From assembly GCA_900129595.1 (NCBI GenBank), contig FQWG01000003.1, forward strand, positions 310,001-374,000: a DNA stretch of 64,000 nucleotides, given 5' to 3'. The notes below the pieces were generated by a model, which worked only from the letters and a program-made list of their open reading frames with translations, did no database searches and was not told where the DNA came from. Position 1 is the first letter of the stretch. The number at the start of each line of letters is the position of its first letter. The position numbers and the translations under genes are program-made. The stretch is from Flavobacterium frigidimaris (lineage in GTDB: Bacteria > Bacteroidota > Bacteroidia > Flavobacteriales > Flavobacteriaceae). This document shows, one piece after another, positions 46,917 to 54,828 of the stretch.

Positions 46917-47507
46917 ATGAGAACAAGAGATATCAATAAAGAAGAAATCGTCAAACAAAAAGCTATTGAAATGCTGGTTTCACAAGGTGTCGAAGGATTT
47001 GGAATGAATCGGTTAGCGAAAAAATGCGGGGTTTCTGTAGCAACTCTTTACATCTATTATTCCGATAAAGAAGATCTAATCAGGAAAGTTGGAATCGAAA
47101 TTGGCAAAAATTTCTTCGAAGAAATGCTCGTCGGTTTTTCTCCCGAAATGCCCTTTGTTGATGGGTTACGCAGGCAATGGGACAACCGCTCTAAGTTTGC
47201 TATTAATTTTTCTTTACAGACTACTTGTTTCGAGCTTTTAAAACATTCTACTTATGGCGATGCTATTTTAGCAGAAATCACAACAGACTTTAAGGAACAA
47301 ATGTCAAAATTTATCACAAAGGCAATTGAAAATAAAGAACTTCTTCCCATTACTTTCGAGGTTTTCTGGAGCATCGCTTACGGATCTCTTTACTCGCTTT
47401 TAGAACTTCACAGAGAAGGCAAATCTATGTCAGGGAAAGCTTTTGTATTTACTGAGGAAATTAGGAATGAAGCTTTTAATTTGGTTATAAAAGCTTTGAC
47501 TCCCTGA
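46917..47507 (+). CDS. TetR/AcrR-family regulator
   Basis: A 196-residue repressor. The N-terminal helix-turn-helix (about 9-60) includes IVKQKAIEMLVSQGVEGFGM and the recognition helix VSVATLYIYYSDKEDLI. The ligand-binding C-terminal part is helical with a single Cys-rich segment near residue 100 (SLQTTCFELLKHS). A palindromic operator overlaps its promoter. The gene lies 102 bp upstream of a Tet(X)-like flavin monooxygenase in the same orientation. Inference: it represses itself and that enzyme until a small molecule releases it. Confidence 0.94.
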   Translation: MRTRDINKEEIVKQKAIEMLVSQGVEGFGMNRLAKKCGVSVATLYIYYSDKEDLIRKVGIEIGKNFFEEMLVGFSPEMPFVDGLRRQWDNRSKFAINFSLQTTCFELLKHSTYGDAILAEITTDFKEQMSKFITKAIENKELLPITFEVFWSIAYGSLYSLLELHREGKSMSGKAFVFTEEIRNEAFNLVIKALTP

Positions 47508-47609
47508 TTAAAAAATCAATTTCAATTTCAAAAATTAATATGAATTGCAATGTTAATTTCAATAACGGTATCAAATTCAAACTAAAAAAATCAATTAAAT
47601 AAAAATCAA

Positions 47610-48755
47610 ATGAATACTTCACTTATAAAAAACAAAAAAATCGCCATTATTGGCGGCGGACCTGTTGGATTGACAACAGCGAGAATTTTACAAATTAACG
47701 GTGCTGATGTAACGGTTTATGAAAGAGACCTGAATGCTCAGGCAAGAACCTCGGGCGGAACATTGGACATACATGCTGATTCAGGACAAAAAGCGATCCT
47801 AAAAGCGGATTTAATGAATGAGTTTTATCAATACGCAAGACCTACCGGAGAAAAAATGGCGGATATGCACGGGAATATTACTTCGGAAGAAATGCCTACT
47901 GAAGAGAATGCTTATTCAAGACCTGAAATTGACAGAAATGATTTGAGAAAAATCATGCTGGAAAATCTACAGGAAAAAACCGTAGTTTGGGACAGTCAAT
48001 TGATCGATATAGAAAAAGTTGAAGAACAATATCATCTGGAATTCAAAAACGGCAATACAACAACTGCTGATTTTGTAATTGTTGCCAATGGCGGTAGATC
48101 AAATGCCAGAAAATTTGTAACCGATAAAGAACCTCAACTTTCGGGAACTTATATTATTCAGGGAGAAATTGAAAATCCGGATCAAGATTATCCTGAATTC
48201 AAACTTAAATACGGTGATGGAAATGTAATGGCAATGGGGGAAAAAAAAATGTTTTATAGCCACACTTTACGCGATGGTTCTGTGCATTTTGGTGTTTCTT
48301 TTAAAGCAAATGAAGAATGGGTTTTAAATAATGGAATTGACTTTGAAGACAATGCTTCTGTAATTGCTTTTCTGAATAAAAAATTCGAGAACTGGAATGA
48401 AGATTATAAAAAATTCTTTAACGCTTCTACAGATTTTTGGGGATTGCCATTACGCTTGTTCTCTTTAGAAGAATCCTGGAAAAACCATTCAAATATTACA
48501 CTTGTTGGCGACGCGGCACACTTAATGCCTCCGTTTGCCGGCGAAGGTGTAAATATGGGATTAATGGATGCGTATCAATTGACAGAGAATTTAACTAATG
48601 GCGAGTTCTCAGATCTACAATCGGCAATTGATGATTATGAACAAAAAATGTTCGGTTATGCTTTAGAAGCACAACGTACAACTTACCAAATGGAGGAATT
48701 ACTGCATTCAGATGTTACAACTGAGAAAATCCTGAATAGCCGTGGCGGGGTTTAA
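47610..48755 (+). CDS. Tet(X)-like flavin-dependent monooxygenase
   Basis: A 381-residue class A flavoprotein. It has the FAD motif GGGPVG (15-20), ARTSGGTLDIH (46-56), PEIDRNDLR (105-113) and GDAAHLMPPFAGEGVNMGL (300-318). These line up with Tet(X), the tetracycline-inactivating enzyme, which has ARIFGGTLDLH, PEINRNDLR and GDAAHLMPPFAGQGVNSGL. Gln184 and His226 match residues that touch tetracycline in Tet(X) (Gln192, His234). The position of Arg213 appears as Val206, so the substrate may differ. Known Tet(X) genes trace to Flavobacteriaceae. Whether this one destroys tetracyclines is not shown by sequence. The upstream TetR gene suggests inducible control. Confidence 0.9.
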   Translation: MNTSLIKNKKIAIIGGGPVGLTTARILQINGADVTVYERDLNAQARTSGGTLDIHADSGQKAILKADLMNEFYQYARPTGEKMADMHGNITSEEMPTEENAYSRPEIDRNDLRKIMLENLQEKTVVWDSQLIDIEKVEEQYHLEFKNGNTTTADFVIVANGGRSNARKFVTDKEPQLSGTYIIQGEIENPDQDYPEFKLKYGDGNVMAMGEKKMFYSHTLRDGSVHFGVSFKANEEWVLNNGIDFEDNASVIAFLNKKFENWNEDYKKFFNASTDFWGLPLRLFSLEESWKNHSNITLVGDAAHLMPPFAGEGVNMGLMDAYQLTENLTNGEFSDLQSAIDDYEQKMFGYALEAQRTTYQMEELLHSDVTTEKILNSRGGV

Positions 48756-48766
48756 TATTTTTTTTT

Positions 48767-48800
48767 ACCATATAAGCGATGTAAGTTCATTTAATCTGAA
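48767..48800. repeat. Single ACCATATAAG...TTCATTTAAT repeat
   Basis: A single copy of the end sequence of the 50517-50893 element, lying directly downstream of the monooxygenase gene. No inverted partner was found before the guaB terminator. Confidence 0.7.
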
Positions 48801-48862
48801 AGTCAATAATTTGTGCGTGATTTTGTGATATGACAAGATTGCGCCAAATCTATTAAGTAAAA

Positions 48863-48899
48863 ACAAAAAAGGCATAAGAATCAAACTCTTATGCCTTTT
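48863..48899 (-). terminator. Intrinsic terminator after guaB
   Basis: AAAAGGCATAAGA (48867-48879) pairs with TCTTATGCCTTTT (48887-48899). The A-run before the stem provides the U-tract on the minus strand. Confidence 0.92.
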
Positions 48900-48921
48900 G
48901 TTTTATAATGAAAACTAAAAA

Positions 48922-50394
48922 TTATCTTGAATAATTTGGAGCTTCTTTTGTAATAGTAACGTTGTGTGGATGACTTTCTGTGATTCCGCTTGACGTGATT
49001 CTAACAAAACGTCCGGTTTCCTGCAGAGTTGGAATATCTTTTGAACCGCAGTATCCCATTCCGGCACGAAGACCACCAACAAACTGAAGCATACTTTCGT
49101 TTAATTCCCCTTTGTAAGGAACACGACCTACAATTCCTTCCGGAACTAATTTTTTAACGTCGTCTTCAACATCCTGAAAGTAACGGTCTTTAGAACCTGT
49201 TTGCATTGCCTCAACAGAACCCATTCCGCGGTAAGATTTGAATTTTCTTCCTTCGAAGATAATAGTTTCTCCCGGAGATTCTTTTGTTCCTGCTAATAAA
49301 GATCCTAACATTACACAGTCAGCACCTGCAGCGATCGCTTTAGGAATATCTCCTGTATAACGAATTCCACCATCAGCAATAACCGGAACTCCGGTTCCTT
49401 TGATAGCCGCAGCTACTTCAAGAACTGCTGAAAACTGTGGAAAACCAACACCTGCAACGATACGGGTTGTACAGATAGAACCAGGTCCGATTCCAACTTT
49501 TACACCGTCTGCACCGTTTGCCACTAAATATTTAGCTGCTTCCGGAGTTGCAATGTTTCCTACAATGACATCAATATTTGGGAATTTTGATTTTATTTCT
49601 TTCAATGTATTTACTACACCTTCAGTATGTCCGTGAGCAGTATCGATAATGATAGCATCTACTCCGGCAGCAACTAAAGCTTCTGCTCTTTGAACCGCAT
49701 CACCGGTAACACCAATGGCTGCAGCTACTCTTAAACGACCAAAAACGTCTTTGTTAGCGATTGGTTTTTGAGTCAGTTTTGTAATATCTCTAAAAGTAAT
49801 TAAACCAACTAATTCATAGTTAGCATTTACTACCGGTAATTTTTCGATTTTATGTCCTTGTAAAACTACTTCGGCTTGTTCTAATGAAGTTCCTTCTGCA
49901 ACAGTAACTAAGTTGGTACTGGTCATTACCTCAGCGATTGGTCTGGCTCCGTTTTTTTCGAAACGCAAATCACGATTGGTAACAATTCCTTTTAGGATTT
50001 TGTTTTCATCAACGATTGGGATTCCGCCAATTCCAAATTCTTTCATGGCATTTTTTGCATCTGCAATTGTAGAATTCGTTGGCAAAGTTACCGGATCGAT
50101 AATCATTCCGGACTCAGCACGTTTTACTCTTCTTACTTTCGCAGCTTGCTGCTCGATAGTCATGTTTTTATGCAAAACACCAATTCCGCCTTCTTGTGCC
50201 ATAGCAATTGCCATAGAACTTTCTGTAACAGTATCCATAGCAGCTGATACTATTGGAACGTTAAGTGTTATATTTCGTGAAAATTTTGATTTGATACTCA
50301 CTTCGCGAGGAAGCACATTCGAGTAGTTAGGTACTAATAATACATCGTCGTAAGTTAAACCTTCGCCGATAATCTTGGAGTTGTGTGCTATCAT
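48922..50394 (-). CDS. guaB: IMP dehydrogenase
   Basis: It oxidises IMP to XMP with NAD, the committed step to GMP. The 490 residues include the (beta/alpha)8 barrel and an inserted pair of CBS domains (about 95-210). The catalytic Cys lies in [18 protein letters not shown], with [10 protein letters not shown] and the flap region [11 protein letters not shown]. The start [22 protein letters not shown] is the standard one. It is expressed alone, with a terminator downstream and a -7 element 27 bp upstream. Confidence 0.98.
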   Translation of the reverse strand: MIAHNSKIIGEGLTYDDVLLVPNYSNVLPREVSIKSKFSRNITLNVPIVSAAMDTVTESSMAIAMAQEGGIGVLHKNMTIEQQAAKVRRVKRAESGMIIDPVTLPTNSTIADAKNAMKEFGIGGIPIVDENKILKGIVTNRDLRFEKNGARPIAEVMTSTNLVTVAEGTSLEQAEVVLQGHKIEKLPVVNANYELVGLITFRDITKLTQKPIANKDVFGRLRVAAAIGVTGDAVQRAEALVAAGVDAIIIDTAHGHTEGVVNTLKEIKSKFPNIDVIVGNIATPEAAKYLVANGADGVKVGIGPGSICTTRIVAGVGFPQFSAVLEVAAAIKGTGVPVIADGGIRYTGDIPKAIAAGADCVMLGSLLAGTKESPGETIIFEGRKFKSYRGMGSVEAMQTGSKDRYFQDVEDDVKKLVPEGIVGRVPYKGELNESMLQFVGGLRAGMGYCGSKDIPTLQETGRFVRITSSGITESHPHNVTITKEAPNYSR

Positions 50395-50420
50395 GTTGCA
50401 ATTTCTAGTTGAATTGCGTG

Positions 50421-50428
50421 CAAATATA
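50421..50428 (-). promoter_or_regulatory. Probable guaB -7 element
   Basis: TATATTTG on the minus strand lies 26 bp before the guaB ATG. No clear TTG is at -33. Confidence 0.5.
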
Positions 50429-50516
50429 GTGAATAAATTGGAAACTTGAATACTAACTTATTCATAAATTTAACTTTACACGAAACTGGCTACAAAAAAG
50501 ACCTCTCCCATTTTGA

Positions 50517-50893
50517 ACCATATAAGTAATATAAGTTCATTTAATTTCTCTTAATCTGAATAATAAGGTTGATCCGTTCGAGCGTACCGAGGCTTCGGGC
50601 AATGTCATTAAGTTAAGTGGGAAATCTATAAAATTACTTAACAGTTTAGACAGTAATTAGAAAAATCCATTTTTATCAGCGTTTTCGCTTTAGCGAATCA
50701 GTAAAATCAGCGTCTAATTTTGACGCGGATAAAACAGATTTACTTCGTAAAAACGCGGATAAAAACGGATTTGATTTGTAATAATTTTATCTTCTAAAAG
50801 CTTAACTTAATGACATTGGCTTCGGGAGAGAATTATACGTAAAGTAGTAGCAACTAAACTAAGAATTAAATGAACTTGTATTACTTATATGGT
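50517..50893. repeat. 377-bp triple-nested palindrome
   Basis: Outer arms 50517-50549 and 50861-50893 are inverted copies (about 30 of 33) beginning ACCATATAAGTAAT. Middle arms 50600-50617 and 50801-50818 are perfect 18-bp inverted copies of CAATGTCATTAAGTTAAG. Inner arms 50663-50714 and 50722-50772 are imperfect inverted copies that begin AAATCC and contain TTTTTATC-GCGTTTT. No gene lies within. It fills the 502-bp gap between guaB and the DUF5723 gene. Confidence 0.88.
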
Positions 50894-50896
50894 AAA

Positions 50897-52297
50897 TTAA
50901 TCGTCAGAATTCTGGAAAATAAAATTGAAACCAAACTGAAATGCTATACTATTGGCTTTTGAGACATCTTTATATTCGAGGACATTATCGACCAGAAGAT
51001 ACATATTGAGTTTCCCGAGTGTCCCTGAAATTCCTACACCTATATTTTTATTAGAATATGAATCGAAGGTATAAGTTGCTTTGACATCCAGTTTCTCAAA
51101 AACACTTCGTTTATAAAAAGCAGTCAGCGCCACAAAAGGCTCAGCAGGCAGAGACATCACAAACAATTGTCCGCCCACTGCATTGTCATACTTTCGGGCT
51201 ACTTTTCCTCTACAATTGCAATCATCATCTGAACGTGATTCACCAAATGAATACTGAAGTGACGAATAGAATTTGGTTGGTCGCCAGGTGGTATATTTAT
51301 TATAAAGTGTATCTCGCGGTATGGCTTTTTCAAACTCATCGAAAACATTTTCAGGTTGATTTTTTGGATCAAAACTAGGATTTACGCCATTGTATTGATA
51401 GGTTCCTTTGTAAGTCAGGGTTTCGATATCTTTGGTGTGCTTTATAAAACCAAGATCGACAACACTCGCTGTAAATTGAAGATTATCCTTAAAATAATAC
51501 GTCAGTCCGGCATCAACTCCTAAACCTAAACTTCCGTTAAAGAAAGTATTGTGTGCAATATCTTTGGCAATATTCCCTTCGTATTCGTCTTTTGTAAATG
51601 TGGCAATACCGGACGTTTTAAGCTCTAAATTTGAGGTGATGATCTGGTTGTAAACATTTGGCGTTCCCGTGCTCTGACCTGTATAAATAAACCCTGAATT
51701 TTTAGTCGAAGTTGCATTTGCTCCGCTCGAATACAATTTTGCACGACCTCCTAAAACAAGTTTGTCGTTTACTTTTTTATGAAATCCTACATGAAATACA
51801 GACAGCACTTCGGCTCTGACATTTAAGTCAGCCAGATTGAATGATTTACCGATATAATCTCTATTTCCGTCTAAGGCCAATATAGCAAGGTCTTTTGGAA
51901 CATACATTAAGAAATCAAATTCCTGATAGGCTCCAAACGAAATATAAGACTTACTTTCCTTACCTCCAACCCTGAAACCTCCGGAAAACAATTCGAGTTG
52001 TTGGTTGACCTGAGTTTTGTCTTGACCGGAAGAGTTATTGATAATGTTTCGGACTTTATCATTAAAATTGACTCCATTATTGGCGAATAAATCATAAGCA
52101 GAAAAACTGCTAGACCCTATATTTGCCGAAACTCCGGACAAAACAGGAATTCCGAAATAGAATTTATACGAAACATCTGCTCCGGGATTTACGAGTGAAG
52201 ATTGCGGAATGGATGTAAAATTGTATAATACTTCTTTGTTTTGGGCAAAAGACGAAATTTGAAAAGCCAGGACTAAAATCAGGTATACTTTTCTCAT
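50897..52297 (-). CDS. DUF5723-family outer-membrane protein
   Basis: A 466-residue protein with a signal peptide (about 1-18, FQISSFAQ). A PQSSLVNPGADVSYKFYFGIPVLSG opening, many amphipathic beta strands and a C-terminal strand pattern (AFQFGFNFIF) indicate an outer-membrane barrel of the DUF5723 family. Its function is unknown. Related PorP/SprF-like barrels in this phylum belong to gliding and type IX secretion, but this protein is not one of them by sequence. Its ATG overlaps the stop of the upstream lipoprotein gene by 4 bp, so the two are translationally coupled. Six cysteines cluster at DDDCNCRGK and elsewhere. Confidence 0.82.
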   Translation of the reverse strand: MRKVYLILVLAFQISSFAQNKEVLYNFTSIPQSSLVNPGADVSYKFYFGIPVLSGVSANIGSSSFSAYDLFANNGVNFNDKVRNIINNSSGQDKTQVNQQLELFSGGFRVGGKESKSYISFGAYQEFDFLMYVPKDLAILALDGNRDYIGKSFNLADLNVRAEVLSVFHVGFHKKVNDKLVLGGRAKLYSSGANATSTKNSGFIYTGQSTGTPNVYNQIITSNLELKTSGIATFTKDEYEGNIAKDIAHNTFFNGSLGLGVDAGLTYYFKDNLQFTASVVDLGFIKHTKDIETLTYKGTYQYNGVNPSFDPKNQPENVFDEFEKAIPRDTLYNKYTTWRPTKFYSSLQYSFGESRSDDDCNCRGKVARKYDNAVGGQLFVMSLPAEPFVALTAFYKRSVFEKLDVKATYTFDSYSNKNIGVGISGTLGKLNMYLLVDNVLEYKDVSKANSIAFQFGFNFIFQNSDD

Positions 52298-52845
52298 TCT
52301 ATTACCATATAAACAGTTGCACCTGAGCGTAATTTCAAACTTCCTGTACTATTTTGATCTAACGGTGGTCCCGCCGCCATTCTGACATAAAAAGCTATTT
52401 TTACTGTTTTTTTCAACAGCTCTAGTCTTTGGTTCTCGAATACTTCAGTTGGAAATTTCACAATATTTGAACCGCCGGAATAGGCCGGAATTGGATAGGA
52501 GTCGGTTTCTAGTACTTTATTATTGGCATCTAAAAGTACTACATCGACAGTAAAAGATCGGATTATAGTATTTTCTAATTCGAAATTAAGCTCTGCTTTT
52601 ACCAGGTTGTCCCTAAAGAACTTTTCTTTAAAAGCATCAAATTCCTGTACATCACCTACGACCAGACCTCCGCCAGTATTAGCGAGTTCAGTTGCAGGAA
52701 CATTAAAATAAGCCAGATTAGCCACAAAAACAGGCTCTAATTTTAGATCTTTAGTCTGATTAAAATCAAGATCGCTTGAACAGGAAAGACACAAAACGGA
52801 TAAAAATAGTAGTATAGAAATCCTATTGATAAGATTTGACTTCAT
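52294..52845 (-). CDS. Lipoprotein, unknown
   Basis: A 183-residue protein starting at the ATG at 52845, where a lipoprotein signal begins (ILLFLSVLCLSC). Cys24 would be lipid-modified. The mature part is beta-rich (AELNFELENTIIRSFTVDVVLLDANNKVLE, IAFYVRMAAGPPLDQ) with no recognised domain. The gene overlaps the DUF5723 barrel gene by 4 bp (ATGA-type). Inference: the lipoprotein and the barrel form an outer-membrane pair. Confidence 0.82.
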   Translation of the reverse strand: MKSNLINRISILLFLSVLCLSCSSDLDFNQTKDLKLEPVFVANLAYFNVPATELANTGGGLVVGDVQEFDAFKEKFFRDNLVKAELNFELENTIIRSFTVDVVLLDANNKVLETDSYPIPAYSGGSNIVKFPTEVFENQRLELLKKTVKIAFYVRMAAGPPLDQNSTGSLKLRSGATVYMVIE

Positions 52846-53049
52846 AGAAGTGGTATTTGGATACACAAAAAACGTCTTTTATTTGTTATATATTGCGTAA
52901 TTGGTATTTATCTTTTTGTTATTATTTTTCATCACGTTAATCTTTGAGATTACTTTTTGAAATTATGCCTAAATCTAATACTTCTTCAAATTTCAGCCCA
53001 AGTTCAAAAATCTCTCCTAACAAATAGATTAACCCTTTTTATTGATTTA

Positions 53050-53916
53050 TTAATGATATTTACCAAACAATTTTGAAGCTTCATTATAGGCACTTTCAAA
53101 ACTTAAGGAGTTTAAGCCTGTTGCTTTTTTATTGGCAGTAAAATAAGAAATCAGTTTTTCTGTAGGCATATTTCCGGTCAGTTTATCCGTTGCCATTGGA
53201 CATCCGCCAAAACCCTGAATTGCTCCGTCGAAACGTGTACATCCTGCTTTATGGGCAGCGTCTATTTTTTCGAACCAGCTATTTGGCGTTGTATGCAAAT
53301 GTGCTCCAAATTCTATTTGGGGATATTTTGGAATTAAATTTGAAAAAAGATACGTAATCACTTCCGGAGTTGAGCTGCCTACGGTATCAGAGAGCGATAA
53401 TATTTTTACGCCCATTCCGGCTAATTTTTCTGTCCATTCACCAACGATTTCAACATTCCAAGGGTCACCGTACGGATTTCCGAAACCCATCGAAAGATAC
53501 GTTACAACTTCTTTATTTTTCTTATCGGCGATTTCAAGAATTTCTTCGAGCGTTATTAAAGATTCCGCTATTGTTTTATGTGTGTTTCGCATCTGAAAAT
53601 TCTCAGATATCGAAAAAGGAAAACCCAGATACTGAATAGGCTCATGTTCTGACGCTGATGCGGCACCTTGTGTATTGGCAATTATAGCCAGCAATTTGCT
53701 TCTAGTTTGAGATAAATCAAGTCGTGCCAGAACCTCAGCTGTATCCTGCATTTGCGGAATTGCTTTTGGAGAAACAAAACTCCCGAAATCAATCGTATCA
53801 AAACCTACGCGAAGCAAAGCCTGTATATAAGAAACCTTGTTTTCAGTAGGAATAAAAGTTTTGATACCTTGCATAGCATCACGGGGACATTCGATAATCT
53901 TGATTTCTTTATTCAA
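53050..53916 (-). CDS. Hydroxymethylglutaryl-CoA lyase
   Basis: It splits HMG-CoA to acetyl-CoA and acetoacetate, the last step of leucine breakdown. The 288-residue TIM-barrel protein has the RD of the active site in ECPRDAMQG, the metal His pair in GAHLHTTPN, and the HMG-CoA lyase signature in GFGGCPMATDKLTGNMPTE with the catalytic Cys. The opening differs slightly from the usual PRDGLQ. The window also contains a leucine-dehydrogenase-type gene at 62175-63287, which would start the same pathway. Confidence 0.92.
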   Translation of the reverse strand: MNKEIKIIECPRDAMQGIKTFIPTENKVSYIQALLRVGFDTIDFGSFVSPKAIPQMQDTAEVLARLDLSQTRSKLLAIIANTQGAASASEHEPIQYLGFPFSISENFQMRNTHKTIAESLITLEEILEIADKKNKEVVTYLSMGFGNPYGDPWNVEIVGEWTEKLAGMGVKILSLSDTVGSSTPEVITYLFSNLIPKYPQIEFGAHLHTTPNSWFEKIDAAHKAGCTRFDGAIQGFGGCPMATDKLTGNMPTEKLISYFTANKKATGLNSLSFESAYNEASKLFGKYH

Positions 53917-54089
53917 AGCTTATTCTTTAGTGAAGGCTAAGTTAATGTCTTTTTTAAAGAAATAAAAAAAAACTGTTGGTGTTATTTTTATACGTTATAA
54001 GTTATATAAGTTGTTATAAGACCTAACTACATGAATACTAGTGATAATAATCATATAAATTGTTTATTTTTATCCTATTCTCTAATAGC

Positions 54090-54178
54090 GTAATAACATT
54101 AATTATTACCTAAATATGTAATAATATACAACATTACATAAAAACGTAATAGAAAACAATATTACCTATATTTGTAAT
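54090..54178 (+). promoter_or_regulatory. Three phased GTAATA-N8-TATTAC sites (28-bp period)
   Basis: GTAATA occurs at 54090, 54118, 54146 and 54174, exactly 28 bp apart. In the first three units it is followed after eight bases by TATTAC, CATTAC and TATTAC, making 20-bp palindromes (54090-54109, 54118-54137, 54146-54165). The fourth is a half-site. The array ends 35 bp before the SatD start codon and overlaps a TATATTTG at 54167-54174. It looks like a repressor-binding array. Confidence 0.75.
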
Positions 54179-54201
54179 ATATAAGTTAATTTATTTTTAA
54201 T

Positions 54202-54209
54202 TATATTTG
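54202..54209 (+). promoter_or_regulatory. SatD -7 element, leaderless start
   Basis: TATATTTG ends four bases before the ATG at 54214. The fourth GTAATA half-site lies at the -33 position, so a bound regulator would cover the promoter. Confidence 0.6.
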
Positions 54210-54213
54210 AATT

Positions 54214-54828
54214 ATGACAAGCGTAATTACAGGAGATATTATCGATTCCAGAAAGCAAAAATCGAAAGATTGGGTAGAAGGTTTAAAAAAAATCTTATCC
54301 CCGTTTGGAGAAACACCAAGCCAATGGGAAGTTTACAGAGGTGACGAATTTCAAATCGAGATTAACAATCCCGAAGAAGCGCTATTGTCTGCTATTTTAA
54401 TAAAAGCACATTTAAAAGCTATAAAATTAGACGCCAGAATGAGTATTGGTTTTGGTGACAAAACGCATAATGCAAAAAAAATATCCGAAAGTTATGGTAC
54501 TGCTTTTATACATTCGGGAGAACTTTTTGAAACTTTAAAAAAACAAAAAGTGACTTTAGCGATACGAACCGGCGATGCTATTATCGATGAAAAAATGAAT
54601 TTGATGCTACAATTGGCACTGACTTTTATGGACAACTGGCTCGCACAACCTGCGCAATTCGTTGGCGTTGCAATAGAAAACCCGAATTTATCGCAAGAGG
54701 AATTAGGACTAAAACTAGGAATTAATCAAGCCGCCGTAAGCCGAAGACAAAAACGGGCTCACTTTGATTTGGTCATGAATTTAGATCGTTATTTCAGAAC
54801 ACAAATAAAACAACTTACAACGCCATGA
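54214..54828 (+). CDS. SatD-family protein with C-terminal helix-turn-helix
   Basis: A 204-residue protein named after the streptococcal acid-tolerance gene satD; its activity is unknown. Residues 1-12 read MTSVITGDIIDSR-like, then YRGDEFQIE (41-49) and DARMSIGFG (73-81). This order, a first Asp, a GDEF hairpin and an SIGxG strand, resembles the palm core of class III cyclases and GGDEF enzymes. That reading is inference. Residues 158-182 (LSQEELGLKLGINQAAVSRRQK) are a helix-turn-helix. The stop overlaps the DUF3307 ATG by 4 bp. A phased operator-like array precedes the gene, so self-regulation is likely. Confidence 0.85.
   Translation: MTSVITGDIIDSRKQKSKDWVEGLKKILSPFGETPSQWEVYRGDEFQIEINNPEEALLSAILIKAHLKAIKLDARMSIGFGDKTHNAKKISESYGTAFIHSGELFETLKKQKVTLAIRTGDAIIDEKMNLMLQLALTFMDNWLAQPAQFVGVAIENPNLSQEELGLKLGINQAAVSRRQKRAHFDLVMNLDRYFRTQIKQLTTP

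Noticed and set aside
49913..50326. 137-codon plus-strand frame.
   Set aside because: Antisense to guaB, whose coding frame is certain.
54090..54178. Regular 28-bp spacing suggested a short CRISPR array.
   Set aside because: Only the GTAATA/TATTAC half-sites repeat. The remaining bases vary in every unit, there are only three units, and no cas gene is present. A protein-binding array fits better.
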